Of a DNA stretch of 64,000 nucleotides, positions 39,301-48,294 are shown piece by piece. The position numbers and the translations under genes are program-made. The DNA comes from Stenotrophomonas ginsengisoli (GTDB lineage: Bacteria > Pseudomonadota > Gammaproteobacteria > Xanthomonadales > Xanthomonadaceae): assembly GCF_001431485.1 (NCBI RefSeq), contig NZ_LDJM01000008.1:18703-82702 (forward strand). The letters run 5' to 3'. The notes below the pieces were generated by a model. It had not been told where the DNA came from, ran no database searches, and worked only from the letters and a program-made list of their open reading frames with translations. Every line of letters begins with the position of its first letter. Position 1 is the stretch's first letter.

Positions 39301-40296
39301 TCAGCCGCCAGCCTTCCAGTAGTAGCGCACCACATGGAAGAACACCGGGGCGGCAAAACACACCGAATCCAGGCGGTCGAGCATGCCGCCATGGCCCTCG
39401 ATCATGTGGCCCCAGTCCTTGATCCCGCGGTCGCGCTTGATCGCCGACATCACCAGCCCGCCCCAGAAGCCCATCAGGTTGATCAGCAGTGACAGCCCGA
39501 AGGCCTGCAGCGGGGTGAACGGTGTGATCCACCACAGCGCCATGCCCAGCAGGCTGGCACTGAGCACGCCGCCGACAAAGCCTTCCACGGTCTTGGACGG
39601 TGACAGCTTCGGTGCGATCAGGCGCTTGCCCAGCAGCTTGCCCCAGATGTACTGCAGCACGTCCGAGGACTGCACCACCAGCACCATGAAGGCGAACAGC
39701 AGCACGTTGCGGTGGCTGTCATATCCGGGCACCTGCAGGTTGAGCAGCAACGGCACGTGGGAAATGCAGAACACGCAGATCATCAGCCCCCACTGCACCT
39801 TGGCCGTGCGCTCCAGGTAGTGGGTGGTGTCGCCACCGATGGTGGCCAGGATCGGCAGGAACAGGAACGCATAGACCGGGATCAGCAGGGTGTACAGGCC
39901 GTACCAGTCGATCCAGACCAGGTAGTACTGCCACGGCAGCACGATGTAGAAGGCGGCCAGCAGGGCGTAGTAATCGCCGGAGCGGGTCGGCGCCAGGGTG
40001 ATGAACTCGCGCAGGGCAAACAGCGAGATCAAGGCAAACAGCACGATCACCCCGGCCCGGTCGAACAACAGGGCCAGGCCGATGACGATGGCCATCACCC
40101 ACCAGGCACGGATGCGCGAGACCAGGTTGGCCACCACCGCACTGGGCTGGCCACGCCGGCGCTGCCTCCAGCTCAGGGTTTCCGCGATCACGGTGGCCAG
40201 CACCAGCACCGCGCCGATGCCGGCAAACAGCAGGCCGGTCTGCTGGCCGACGCTGCGCGTGGCCAGCTCGCCGGAAAACAGCATCAACCCGCTCAT
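39301..40296 (-). CDS. CdsA/YnbB-type phosphatidate cytidylyltransferase
   Basis: The product is 331 residues with about eight transmembrane segments and the CTP-transferase signature near the C-terminus (SPSKTVEGFVGG, and later SAIKRDRGIKDWGHMIEGHG followed by GMLDRLDS). It converts phosphatidic acid and CTP to CDP-diacylglycerol in the inner membrane. It is longer than housekeeping CdsA and sits in a ynb-like operon, so it is more likely the YnbB-type paralogue dedicated to that pathway. Start 40296 overlaps the upstream acyltransferase stop (ATGA). Confidence 0.88.
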   Translation of the reverse strand: MSGLMLFSGELATRSVGQQTGLLFAGIGAVLVLATVIAETLSWRQRRRGQPSAVVANLVSRIRAWWVMAIVIGLALLFDRAGVIVLFALISLFALREFITLAPTRSGDYYALLAAFYIVLPWQYYLVWIDWYGLYTLLIPVYAFLFLPILATIGGDTTHYLERTAKVQWGLMICVFCISHVPLLLNLQVPGYDSHRNVLLFAFMVLVVQSSDVLQYIWGKLLGKRLIAPKLSPSKTVEGFVGGVLSASLLGMALWWITPFTPLQAFGLSLLINLMGFWGGLVMSAIKRDRGIKDWGHMIEGHGGMLDRLDSVCFAAPVFFHVVRYYWKAGG

Positions 40297-40922
40297 GCGC
40301 GGCCTCCGGCCGGTGCCAGCTGCAGCAGTGCCTGGGCGGTGCGCTGCAGGAAGGCGGCCTTGCCCTCGCCGGCCTGCAGGCGCAGCGGCGCGCCGAAGCT
40401 GGCCGTGCACAGCAGCGGCAACGGCAGCAGCCGGCCCTTGGGCATCACCCGCTTGAGGTTGTCGATCCACACCGGCACGAACTCCAGCTCCGGGCGCTGC
40501 CGGGCCAGGTGGTAGATGCCGCTCTTGAATGGCAGCAGCGGCTCCTCGCCGGTATTGCGCGTGCCTTCCGGGAACAGGATCAGCGACGCCCCGCCATCGA
40601 CCGCATCGCACAATACCTGCAGCGGGTCGTGCTGGCGCCCGGCCGCCTCGCGCTGCACCAGCACGCCGTTGAACACCGCATCGATCAGGTAACGGCGCAG
40701 GCCATCGCGCTGCCAGTAGTCGGCCGCGGCCACCGGGCGTACCTGGCGGCGCAATGCCGGCGGCATCGAGGACCAGATCAACACGAAGTCGCCATGGCTG
40801 GCGTGGTTGCCGTAGTAGATGCGGCGTTCGCACGAGGGCGCGCAGCCCAGCCACAGCGCGCGCGCGCCGGTGAGCACATGGATGGCGCCACTGCAGGCGC
40901 GGGCAATCAGGTCGGCAAACAT
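40293..40922 (-). CDS. PlsC-type 1-acylglycerol-3-phosphate acyltransferase
   Basis: The product is 209 residues. The acyltransferase motifs are NHASHGDF (a variant of NHxxxxD with the catalytic His and Asp), LILFPEGTRNTGEEPLLPFK and VPVWIDN. It should acylate lysophosphatidic acid or a related lysolipid at the cytoplasmic face, making the phosphatidic acid used by the next gene. It is short for PlsC and lacks the N-terminal transmembrane helix. ATG 40922 is chosen because GGAG lies 6 bases ahead of it. Confidence 0.85.
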   Translation of the reverse strand: MFADLIARACSGAIHVLTGARALWLGCAPSCERRIYYGNHASHGDFVLIWSSMPPALRRQVRPVAAADYWQRDGLRRYLIDAVFNGVLVQREAAGRQHDPLQVLCDAVDGGASLILFPEGTRNTGEEPLLPFKSGIYHLARQRPELEFVPVWIDNLKRVMPKGRLLPLPLLCTASFGAPLRLQAGEGKAAFLQRTAQALLQLAPAGGRA

Positions 40923-40935
40923 CGGCATCTCCCCT

Positions 40936-41370
40936 TCACGGCTGCGGCCAGAGCACGGCCAGCAGCAACAACAGCGTCTGCACACCGGTCATCAGGTATT
41001 GCCCGCGCAGCAGGCCACGCATGCCCGCCCAGCGCAGGTCCCAGCCACGCAGCGCGCCCTGGGCGCGGCGGCGCAGGCCGGTAGCGGCCAGCAGCTGGTC
41101 CACCCGCTGTGCCGCCGCCTCACCGTGCAGGCCTTCGTCCAGCAGCAGCCGCAGCAGGTCGGCATCCAGCTGCACGCGCCAGGCATAAAACCCCTGCACC
41201 AGGCCGGCCAGCACGCTGGCCAGCAACAGGGCCATCGGCAACAGGCCGGCGTTCGGCAACAGGCCCAGCAGCACCAAGGCGGCCAACAGCAGGGCCAGTG
41301 ACAGCCACGCCGGCCCACGCCCCTGGCGCAGCAGCAAGTGCATGGCGGCATGATCGGGCAGCGCGCTCAT
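40936..41370 (-). CDS. Small polytopic membrane protein in the lipid operon
   Basis: The product is 144 residues. Two hydrophobic segments at about residues 20-60 (WLSLALLLAALVLLGLLPNA, LLPMALLLASVLAGLVQGF) and one at the C-terminus (GVQTLLLLLAVLWPQP) flank an Arg/Leu/Ala-rich cytoplasmic or periplasmic helix region. I do not recognise the family. It is coupled to the upstream phosphatase gene by a 4-base overlap and lies 13 bases from the acyltransferase, so it likely belongs to the pathway, perhaps as a scaffold or lipid-handling subunit. Confidence 0.7.
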   Translation of the reverse strand: MSALPDHAAMHLLLRQGRGPAWLSLALLLAALVLLGLLPNAGLLPMALLLASVLAGLVQGFYAWRVQLDADLLRLLLDEGLHGEAAAQRVDQLLAATGLRRRAQGALRGWDLRWAGMRGLLRGQYLMTGVQTLLLLLAVLWPQP

Positions 41371-42698
41371 GGCCGTACTCCGGCGGCAGCGGCAATGGCG
41401 GCCCGATGGGCCGGCCCCAGCACCACCTGCGGCCGCACCGCCCGCAGTTGCGCCAGTGCCTGCTCAAGGCTGGAAGCATGGCCACTGCGCAGCAGCCACA
41501 CCGCCACACTGGCCGCACTGCGTGAATAACCCAGGGCGCAGCACACCAGCACCGGGCCATTGCCGCGCAGGCGCTCGATCGCCCCGGCCGCCTCGACCAG
41601 CTGCGCAGGTGAAGGCACCACCAGGTCCAGCATCGGCACGCTGGCATAGGCCGGCGCCGCCACCTTGCAGGACAGCTCGGCGCAGACATCCACCACCGCC
41701 AGCAACGGCGCCGGCAAGCGGCGGGCCGGCATCCTGCCCAGCCAGACATCGGCGGCCACCGCCACCGGCTGCGGCGCGCGCTGCGTCCACAGCCGCGAAT
41801 TGAGCCAGGCCGCGGCCAGATACGGGGCCAGCAGCCAGCGCGCGGCCATGCTCAAACGGCCATCGGCCCGTTTCTGCAACACATTCGTGCCCAGCCCGGC
41901 ATAGGCCAGGGCCACCAGCAGCACGGACACCACCGGCCACAACAGCCACAGCGCCGCACCGCCGACGACAACTGCCGGCAACAGCAGCACCACCCCGCCC
42001 AGCAGGTAATACGCGGCCAGGCGCCAGCGCCGGCCATCGCCATGCCATTGCCAGGCCCGCAATGGCGGTGTGCCCTGCTCCGGCCACAGCCATACGCACA
42101 GCCAACCCACCAGGGCCCCGGTCGGGATATCGATGAAGTGGTGCTGGTAGGTGGTCAGCACCGACACCCCGATCAACAACGCCCAGCCATGCAGCAGCCA
42201 GCGCCAGCCACCGTGCAGGTACTGGGCAAACTTCACCCACAGCACCACCAGCAACACGATGTGCAGTGACGGCGCCTGGTTGAACGGCTTGTCAAAACCC
42301 AGCAGCACATCGAACAACCAGCCGAACACGCCCTCGGTCTGCGGCCGGGTGAAGCTGAAACGCAGCGGCCACAACAAGAAGCAGGCAACGGCGATCAATT
42401 GCGCGCTGAGCAGGCGCAGCGCATGCCGGTCCAGCTCCAGCCGCTGCCGGCACAGCAGCAGCGATACCGCGTAGAACACATCAATTGACCAGTACGGCAC
42501 GATCGTCCACGGTACAAAGGGCATGCCGGCCTCCCAGCCGAACACCACCACCGGCACCTGCGCCCGGGTGCTGGCATACCAGTTGGCAAAGCCATAACTG
42601 GCAAAGAAGAACGGGCCGAGCAGGGCCAGCCACAGCAGCGCCCGCCGCCACGGCCGTGCAGTGGGTGCAGGCGACACCGCCGCTGCCCCCAGGCTCAC
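41367..42698 (-). CDS. ynbD: PAP2 phosphatase / dual-specificity phosphatase fusion (YnbD-like)
   Basis: The product is 443 residues. The first 200 are a polytopic PAP2 domain of the Aur1-like type (NQAPSLHIVLLVVLW and TTYQHHFIDIPTGALVG supply the catalytic His/Asp). Further membrane segments follow, then a C-terminal cytoplasmic dual-specificity phosphatase domain with the P-loop CCALGYSRSA (catalytic Cys and Arg present; the usual preceding His is Cys). This matches E. coli YnbD. By analogy with PTPMT1-type enzymes the DSP domain could dephosphorylate a phosphatidyl-alcohol phosphate, and the PAP2 domain could transfer or remove a phosphate outside; both are inference. I chose GTG 42698 (GTGA overlap with the upstream stop); GTG 42719 is also possible. 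Confidence 0.85.
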   Translation of the reverse strand: MSLGAAAVSPAPTARPWRRALLWLALLGPFFFASYGFANWYASTRAQVPVVVFGWEAGMPFVPWTIVPYWSIDVFYAVSLLLCRQRLELDRHALRLLSAQLIAVACFLLWPLRFSFTRPQTEGVFGWLFDVLLGFDKPFNQAPSLHIVLLVVLWVKFAQYLHGGWRWLLHGWALLIGVSVLTTYQHHFIDIPTGALVGWLCVWLWPEQGTPPLRAWQWHGDGRRWRLAAYYLLGGVVLLLPAVVVGGAALWLLWPVVSVLLVALAYAGLGTNVLQKRADGRLSMAARWLLAPYLAAAWLNSRLWTQRAPQPVAVAADVWLGRMPARRLPAPLLAVVDVCAELSCKVAAPAYASVPMLDLVVPSPAQLVEAAGAIERLRGNGPVLVCCALGYSRSAASVAVWLLRSGHASSLEQALAQLRAVRPQVVLGPAHRAAIAAAAGVRP

Positions 42699-44446
42699 GC
42701 GCACCGGCGTGCCAGGCACACGCTGAAGATGCCGAAGCCATCGATGCGCTGGGTCACCTTCTCAAAGCCGGCCAGGCGCACCAGCTCGTCCATTTCCTGC
42801 TGGGTGCGCCGGCGCATCACCCAGGCCGCGCCGTCGCGGTGGCTGGTCAGGGCCCGGGCAATGAACTCCAGCTGCGGGTGCCAGGGCTGGCCGGTATAGG
42901 CCAGGTAGCCGCCGGGCGGCACCGCCGCGGCAATCCCCTGGAGCGAACGCAGCACCGCATCGTTGTCGGCAAACAGCTCGTACAGGCCGGACACCACCGC
43001 CAGTGTCGGCGCCGGGTCCAGCGTGGCCAGCTGGGCCGGATCAAACGCATCGCCCTGTTCGAAGCGGGCGATGTCACCGGCGCCGAGTGCGGCGATCAAC
43101 GCCTGGCCCTGGCTGACGTTGAGCGCGCTGAAATCACGCAGCACGATCTGCTCGGCCCGCTGTTCACCACTGCCCAGCGCCTCCAGCACGTAGCGGCCAT
43201 GGCCGGCGGCCACGTCCAGCACCCGCACCGGCATTCCCTGCGCGCGCAGCCGGCCGGCCGCCTCGCGCAGCAGCTGTTGCAGGTGCTGGCCACGGATGCG
43301 GATGCCGCGCCAGCCGATCGCATCCAGGTAGTTGCGGTCCACCAGACGCCCCAGCGGGCCCTTGCCGCGGGCCTGGTTGCGGTAGATGTAGTCCAGCGTG
43401 CTGCCCGAATCAAAGCCGGTCTCAAGGCCCAGGGCGATGCCTTCGGACAGCTTGCCGCCCAGGCGCAGGCCGGCCCTCACCCCGCGCCAGCGCAGGTCGG
43501 CCAGGCTGTTGCGCTGTGGCGGCCAGGACAGGATCTCGGCCTCGTCGAAGGTCGGCCCATGGCGGTGGGCATCACGCCGCGACAGCTGCCACAGCGGCTG
43601 GGCAAAACGGGCCTGCACGAACTGGCGGATACGGGCCACGGCCGGGGCGCGGTCACGCTCGCCCAGGGTGTCGTGGAAGAAACCGGGCAGGTGCACGCGC
43701 TCCTTCACCGGGCTGGACAGGCGCTCGTAGAAGCGGTCCTGCGGGCCACGGTGGACCACGAAATCGGCACCGGACACCAACAGCTGCACCGGCACACTGA
43801 TGGCCTGGGCATCGGCCACCACCCGGTCGGCGGCCGCGTACAGGCCCAGCAGCACGCGCACTGAAATCGGCCGGGTAATCAGCGGATCACTGCGGTAGCT
43901 TTCCACCCGCTGCGCATCGTGGGTCAGCCACTGCGGCTTGACGTAGCTGTTGACGAAGAAGTTGCCGCGCAGCTTGTGCATCAGGGCCAGGCCGGGGCGG
44001 GCAAAGGGCACGTACAGCTTGACCTTGAACGCCGGCGAGGCCAGCACCAGGGCGCGCAGGCGCGGCGCGTAGTCGTGCACCCAGGTGGCGGCCACCACCG
44101 CGCCCACACTCTGCGCGATGACCACGATGTCCTCCACCGCAATGCAGTGCTCGCTGCCGATATGGGCGATGAAGCTGTCCAGGTCACGCACCAGGGCATC
44201 AAAGCCCGGCGCGTCGCCGCGCTCACCGGGCGAGCGGCCGTTGCCGCGTGCATCCCAGGCAAAGAAGGCGGTATCGGGCAGGTCCAGCTCGTCGACCAGG
44301 TGGGTCACCCGGCCGGAATGCTCATGGCCACGGTGCAGCAGCACGATGGCCCGTGGCGGGGTGTTGCCCGCCATGGCCGGCCAATACCGGTAGTACAGCG
44401 CCTGCTCATCGAAACTGGAAAACTGCCGCTCCTGCTGCTGCCTCAT
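42695..44446 (-). CDS. ynbC: Alpha/beta hydrolase - methyltransferase fusion (YnbC-like)
   Basis: The product is 583 residues. Residues about 1-290 are a monoacylglycerol-lipase-like hydrolase (AIVLLHRGHEHSGR; nucleophile motif AQSVGA, a variant of GxSxG; LVSGADFVVH with the Asp; GFFHDTLGE with the His). Residues about 340-583 are a class I SAM methyltransferase (VRVLDVAAGHGRYVLEALG as motif I, LAVVSGLYELF, GGYLAYTGQPWHPQ). The two-domain layout is that of E. coli YnbC. A lysophospholipase plus methyltransferase pair suggests deacylation and methylation of a lipid headgroup or free acid; substrates are unknown. It lies 84 bases downstream of ynbA. Confidence 0.87.
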   Translation of the reverse strand: MRQQQERQFSSFDEQALYYRYWPAMAGNTPPRAIVLLHRGHEHSGRVTHLVDELDLPDTAFFAWDARGNGRSPGERGDAPGFDALVRDLDSFIAHIGSEHCIAVEDIVVIAQSVGAVVAATWVHDYAPRLRALVLASPAFKVKLYVPFARPGLALMHKLRGNFFVNSYVKPQWLTHDAQRVESYRSDPLITRPISVRVLLGLYAAADRVVADAQAISVPVQLLVSGADFVVHRGPQDRFYERLSSPVKERVHLPGFFHDTLGERDRAPAVARIRQFVQARFAQPLWQLSRRDAHRHGPTFDEAEILSWPPQRNSLADLRWRGVRAGLRLGGKLSEGIALGLETGFDSGSTLDYIYRNQARGKGPLGRLVDRNYLDAIGWRGIRIRGQHLQQLLREAAGRLRAQGMPVRVLDVAAGHGRYVLEALGSGEQRAEQIVLRDFSALNVSQGQALIAALGAGDIARFEQGDAFDPAQLATLDPAPTLAVVSGLYELFADNDAVLRSLQGIAAAVPPGGYLAYTGQPWHPQLEFIARALTSHRDGAAWVMRRRTQQEMDELVRLAGFEKVTQRIDGFGIFSVCLARRCA

Positions 44447-44530
44447 GACGCTGATCCTTGTGCCTGTGCAATCGTGGTGGGTGTGGCCGTTCCTGGCCTG
44501 TTGTCGTGGTCTGCGTTGCTGCTGTCCGCC

Positions 44531-45154
44531 TCAGCCCTGCCCTGCTCCCGCTGCGGCCTCGGCCAGGCCCAGGCGCACCCGCTTGACCAGAGTCCACAGG
44601 CACAGCCCGGCCATGGCCGCGACCACGACGTTGAGCACGCTGGCCGCCAGCCAGCTGCCGGCCAGCAACACGCCGGCCAGGCCAATCACAAAGGCGCGGT
44701 CACTCTTGCCCATCGGGCCGTCATAGCGGCGGCTGGCGCCGACCATCAGGCCGAGCACACCGGCGTATTCACTCACGGCGGCGGCCCAGGCCAGCAGCCA
44801 CAGCCACGCGGCCTGCGCTCCCGGCACGCTGAGCAGGCTCAGGTACAGCGCTGCATCGGCGACCACGTCGCACAGTTCATTGAGGTAGGCCCCCAGTGCG
44901 GACTGCTGGCCGAACTCGCGTGCCAGCATGCCGTCCACGGCGTTGAGCGCCATGCGCAGCAGCATCCACAGCGGCAGGGCCAGGTAGAGCAATGGCTGGG
45001 ACGGGGCATAGCGCCAGACCAGCGCGGCCACCAGCAGCGACACCAGCGCGGCGGCCACGGTCACGCTGTTGGCGCTGACACCGGCCCGGTACAGCGCCCC
45101 CACGACGGGGCGCAACAGGTTCTGGAAACGTCCTTTCAATGCATAGATCGACAC
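44531..45154 (-). CDS. ynbA: CDP-alcohol phosphatidyltransferase (YnbA-like) with variant active site
   Basis: The product is 207 residues with six predicted transmembrane segments. The CDP-OH-P motif reads NAVDGMLAR-8-G-AYL-N-ELC-D, that is N-x2-DG-x2-AR-x8-G-x3-N-x3-D, where two of the four canonical aspartates are asparagine. I recall the same substitutions in E. coli YnbA, so this is probably a family trait and not damage. The enzyme would join CDP-diacylglycerol to an unknown alcohol phosphate. I chose GTG 45154 since AGGG precedes it and it gives the YnbA-like N-terminus; GTG 45190 is an alternative. First gene of the six-gene operon. Confidence 0.85.
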   Translation of the reverse strand: MSIYALKGRFQNLLRPVVGALYRAGVSANSVTVAAALVSLLVAALVWRYAPSQPLLYLALPLWMLLRMALNAVDGMLAREFGQQSALGAYLNELCDVVADAALYLSLLSVPGAQAAWLWLLAWAAAVSEYAGVLGLMVGASRRYDGPMGKSDRAFVIGLAGVLLAGSWLAASVLNVVVAAMAGLCLWTLVKRVRLGLAEAAAGAGQG

Positions 45155-45332
45155 GATCTTCGCCCTGCGGTTCCTGGCAGTGTTGGCCACAGCCTACCCC
45201 AGCAGTGGCCCCGGCCCGCAAGCGCGGCGCCTTCAGGTACGCCTCTGGCCCGGGTGCCGGCAGCGCCAGCCACAACGCGGCGGGGCGATACAACATGCCC
45301 TCCGTCACGCGACGCCATCCAAGGCCGCGGCC

Positions 45333-45338
45333 TACAAT
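45333..45338 (+). promoter_or_regulatory. -10 element of purH
   Basis: TACAAT lies 33 bases upstream of the purH ATG. No clear -35 is seen. The 217-base divergent gap (45155-45371) must also contain the promoter of the lipid operon, which I cannot pinpoint, and I see no purine repressor-type palindrome in it. Confidence 0.4.
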
Positions 45339-45371
45339 ACAGCCCCCGCTCCCACCGCTGTGATCCGCACC

Positions 45372-46952
45372 ATGGCTTGTGATCTGCTGCCCGTCCGCCG
45401 GGCCCTGCTTTCCGTTTCCGACAAGACCGGCCTGATTGAACTGGCCAGCGCACTCAACGCACGCGGCGTTGAACTGCTCTCCACCGGCGGCACCGCCAAG
45501 GCCATCCGCGACGCCGGCCTGCCGGTCAAGGATGTGAGTGACGTCACCGGTTTCCCGGAAATGATGGATGGCCGGGTCAAGACCCTGCACCCGATGGTCC
45601 ACGGCGGCCTGCTCGGCCGCGCCGGTCTTGATGATGCAGTGATGGCCCAGCACGGCATCGCCGCCATCGACCTGCTGGTGCTGAACCTGTACCCGTTCGA
45701 GTCGGTCACCGCCAAGGCAGACTGCACGCTGGAAGATGCGGTGGAGAACATCGACATCGGCGGCCCGGCCATGCTGCGCTCTGCTGCCAAGAACTTCGCC
45801 CGCGTCGCCGTGGCCACCAGCCCGGACCAGTACGCCGGCCTGATCGCCGAGCTGCAGGCCAACGACGGCCAGCTCTCCGCGGCCCAGCGTTTTGCCCTGT
45901 CGGTGGCCGCGTTCAACCGCGTGGCACAGTACGACGCGGCGATCAGCAACTACCTGTCGGCCGTGACCGAAACCAGCGCGGTGCCGGTGCGTGCCGAATA
46001 CCCGGCGCAGATGAATTCGTCCTTCGTGAAGGTGATGGACCTGCGCTACGGCGAGAACCCGCACCAGACCGGCGCCTTCTACCGTGACCTGTACCCGGTG
46101 CCGGGCACCCTGGCCACGTTTGAACAGCTGCAGGGCAAGGAACTGAGCTACAACAACCTGGCCGATGCCGATGCCGCGCTGGAATGCGTGCGTCAGTTCG
46201 AGGTGCCGGCCTGCGTCATCGTCAAGCACGCCAACCCGTGCGGCGTGGCCGTCGCCCCGTCGCTGGCCGATGCCTATGAAAAGGCCTACGGCACCGACCC
46301 GACCAGCGCCTTCGGCGGCATCATCGCCTTCAACCAGCCGGTGGACGCCGCGCTGATGGCCTCCATCCTGGACCGCCAGTTCGTTGAAGTGCTGATCGCC
46401 CCGGACTACAGCGCCGACGCCCTGGCCTACGCGACCAAGAAGGCCAACGTGCGCGTGCTGCGCATCCCGCAGGGTGCGGGCCGCAACAACTACGACACCA
46501 AGCGCATCGGTTCGGGCCTGCTGATCCAGTCGGCCGACAACCGCGGCATGAGCGTTGCTGAGCTGACCACGGTGACCACCCGTGCCCCGGGCGAGGCCGA
46601 GCTGCGCGACCTGCTGTTTGCCTGGCGCGTGGCCAAGTACGTCAAGTCCAACGCGATTGTGTATGCCAAGGACGAGCGCACCATTGGCGTGGGCGCCGGC
46701 CAGATGAGCCGCGTGTATTCGGCCCGCATCGCCGGGATCAAGGCCAATGACGCCGGCCTGGTCGTGCCGGGTTCGGTGATGGCCTCGGACGCCTTCTTCC
46801 CGTTCCGTGATGGCCTGGACGCCGCTGCCGAAGCCGGCATCACCGCGGTGATCCAGCCGGGCGGTTCGATGCGCGATGCCGAAGTGATCGCCGCTGCCAA
46901 CGAACACGGCATCGCCATGGTGTTCACCGGCGTGCGCCACTTCCGCCACTAA
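45372..46952 (+). CDS. purH: Bifunctional AICAR formyltransferase / IMP cyclohydrolase
   Basis: The product is 526 residues. The N-terminal IMP cyclohydrolase domain has [31 protein letters not shown] and [12 protein letters not shown]; the C-terminal formyltransferase domain has [48 protein letters not shown] and [20 protein letters not shown]. It catalyses the last two steps of IMP synthesis. It is followed by two lipoprotein genes and purD, probably one transcript. Confidence 0.98.
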   Translation: MACDLLPVRRALLSVSDKTGLIELASALNARGVELLSTGGTAKAIRDAGLPVKDVSDVTGFPEMMDGRVKTLHPMVHGGLLGRAGLDDAVMAQHGIAAIDLLVLNLYPFESVTAKADCTLEDAVENIDIGGPAMLRSAAKNFARVAVATSPDQYAGLIAELQANDGQLSAAQRFALSVAAFNRVAQYDAAISNYLSAVTETSAVPVRAEYPAQMNSSFVKVMDLRYGENPHQTGAFYRDLYPVPGTLATFEQLQGKELSYNNLADADAALECVRQFEVPACVIVKHANPCGVAVAPSLADAYEKAYGTDPTSAFGGIIAFNQPVDAALMASILDRQFVEVLIAPDYSADALAYATKKANVRVLRIPQGAGRNNYDTKRIGSGLLIQSADNRGMSVAELTTVTTRAPGEAELRDLLFAWRVAKYVKSNAIVYAKDERTIGVGAGQMSRVYSARIAGIKANDAGLVVPGSVMASDAFFPFRDGLDAAAEAGITAVIQPGGSMRDAEVIAAANEHGIAMVFTGVRHFRH

Positions 46953-46965
46953 AAGGAGCCAGCCC

Positions 46966-47871
46966 ATGCGCACACGCAACCTGACCTCCAGCGCGTGTGC
47001 GCTGCTGCTCACTGCCGGGCTGGCCGCTTGCGGCCAGTCCGGTGACGGCCCGGCCGGCACCGATGCGGCCAGCACCGATGCCGCGCCCAGTGCACCGGCA
47101 CAGCTGAGCCCGACCGAGCGCGACAAGCGCCTGCAGGCCTGGCGCAACACCACCTATGGCGAGCAGGCCAGTGCCGACCAGGCCTGGCGTGACCGCGACA
47201 ACAACCGCCCCCTGCACCGTTACCAGTGCCTGGATGAGGCGGTGGAGATTGCCGGCATCCAGCACAGCCTGGTGGCGGTGTGCGCCAACCGCGACGATGC
47301 CGCCGCCGACGAGGCCGGCCTGCTCGACCTGTGGCTGCTGCGCGCCGATGCCAATGGCGGCCTGGAAACCGTGGATGGCCGGCGCGGCATCACCCTGGGC
47401 AGTGGCGGTGTGGTCGGCGAAGTGTCCCTGATCACCCTCGGTGCGGACATCCCCGGCGTGGCCATCCAGGCCGGCGTGGGCGATGCCAATCAGGCCATGC
47501 AGGGCGAAACCGTGCTGGTGGCCGCCCACCACGGCCAGCTGCGTCAGGTGGCGCGCTTTGCCAGCCACTACGACAACCAGGCCCAGCTGCAGTGCCAGGA
47601 CGATGCCGACATCCAAGACCAGGACGACGACGGCGCGGCCACGGACAGCGCCGCCGCCACCGCCGGTGCGCCGGACTGCGAAGCCGGCCTGCGCCAGCTG
47701 CGCACCACCTGGCAGGCCGATACCAGCAGCCAGCGCGAAGGTTTCTGGCCGCTGCAGCTTTCCCACAGCGGCGTGGCCTGCGGCAGCGCGGTGATCGAAA
47801 ACCTGCGCCTGGATTACGACCCCGGCCTGCGCCACTACCCCACCCCGGAACTGGACAACCGCTGCCCATGA
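46966..47871 (+). CDS. Lipoprotein of unknown function between purH and purD
   Basis: The product is 301 residues with a lipoprotein signal (LLTAGLAACGQ, lipidated at about Cys22) and an Ala/Asp/Pro-rich linker. The mature part has several cysteines (YQCLDEAV, AVCANRDD, LQCQDDAD, PDCEAG, VACGSAV, NRCP) and an acidic insert (DDADIQDQDDDGA). I do not recognise the family. It starts 13 bases after purH with GGAG upstream and overlaps the next gene. Confidence 0.75.
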   Translation: MRTRNLTSSACALLLTAGLAACGQSGDGPAGTDAASTDAAPSAPAQLSPTERDKRLQAWRNTTYGEQASADQAWRDRDNNRPLHRYQCLDEAVEIAGIQHSLVAVCANRDDAAADEAGLLDLWLLRADANGGLETVDGRRGITLGSGGVVGEVSLITLGADIPGVAIQAGVGDANQAMQGETVLVAAHHGQLRQVARFASHYDNQAQLQCQDDADIQDQDDDGAATDSAAATAGAPDCEAGLRQLRTTWQADTSSQREGFWPLQLSHSGVACGSAVIENLRLDYDPGLRHYPTPELDNRCP

Positions 47872-48272
47872 ACCTGCGCCTGTTGCCCCTGTTTGCCGTG
47901 CTTGCCCTTGCCAGCGCCTGCCAGGGCAACGGCCTGGGCCAGGCCCGTGAGGCGGCCCTTGCCGCCAGCAACGCCAAACTGCCTGCGCCCTACCGCGATG
48001 GCCTGATCACCGAACGCGCCTATGCCGGCGGCGTGGACCTGGTGCTGGACATCCGCTTTGCCGATGCCCGCGTGGCCCAGCTGGAGGCCAAGCCACACCT
48101 GCGTGATGCGCTGTTGGCCGACGAAACCGAGGCCATGGCCGAGCTGTGCGCCGATGCCGCGCTCAAACCCTATCTGGCTGCTGGCGGCGTGGTCCGCCGG
48201 CGCTTCATCGATGCCGACGGTGCGCTGTTCTTCGAAGCCACCCTGCCGGCCAACAGCTGCCCCACTTCCTGA
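47868..48272 (+). CDS. Small lipoprotein of unknown function
   Basis: The product is 134 residues with a lipoprotein signal (VLALASACQG). The mature domain of about 115 residues (AYAGGVDLVLDIRFADARVA, AMAELCADAALKPYLAAGGV, RRRFIDADGALFFEATL) contains two cysteines. It is coupled to the preceding lipoprotein gene by an ATGA overlap, so they may form a complex. The C-terminal half resembles small stress-related lipoproteins with a modified-lysozyme-inhibitor size, but no family is recognised. Confidence 0.72.
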   Translation: MNLRLLPLFAVLALASACQGNGLGQAREAALAASNAKLPAPYRDGLITERAYAGGVDLVLDIRFADARVAQLEAKPHLRDALLADETEAMAELCADAALKPYLAAGGVVRRRFIDADGALFFEATLPANSCPTS

Positions 48273-48294
48273 CCCTTACGGACACCCCACGCGC

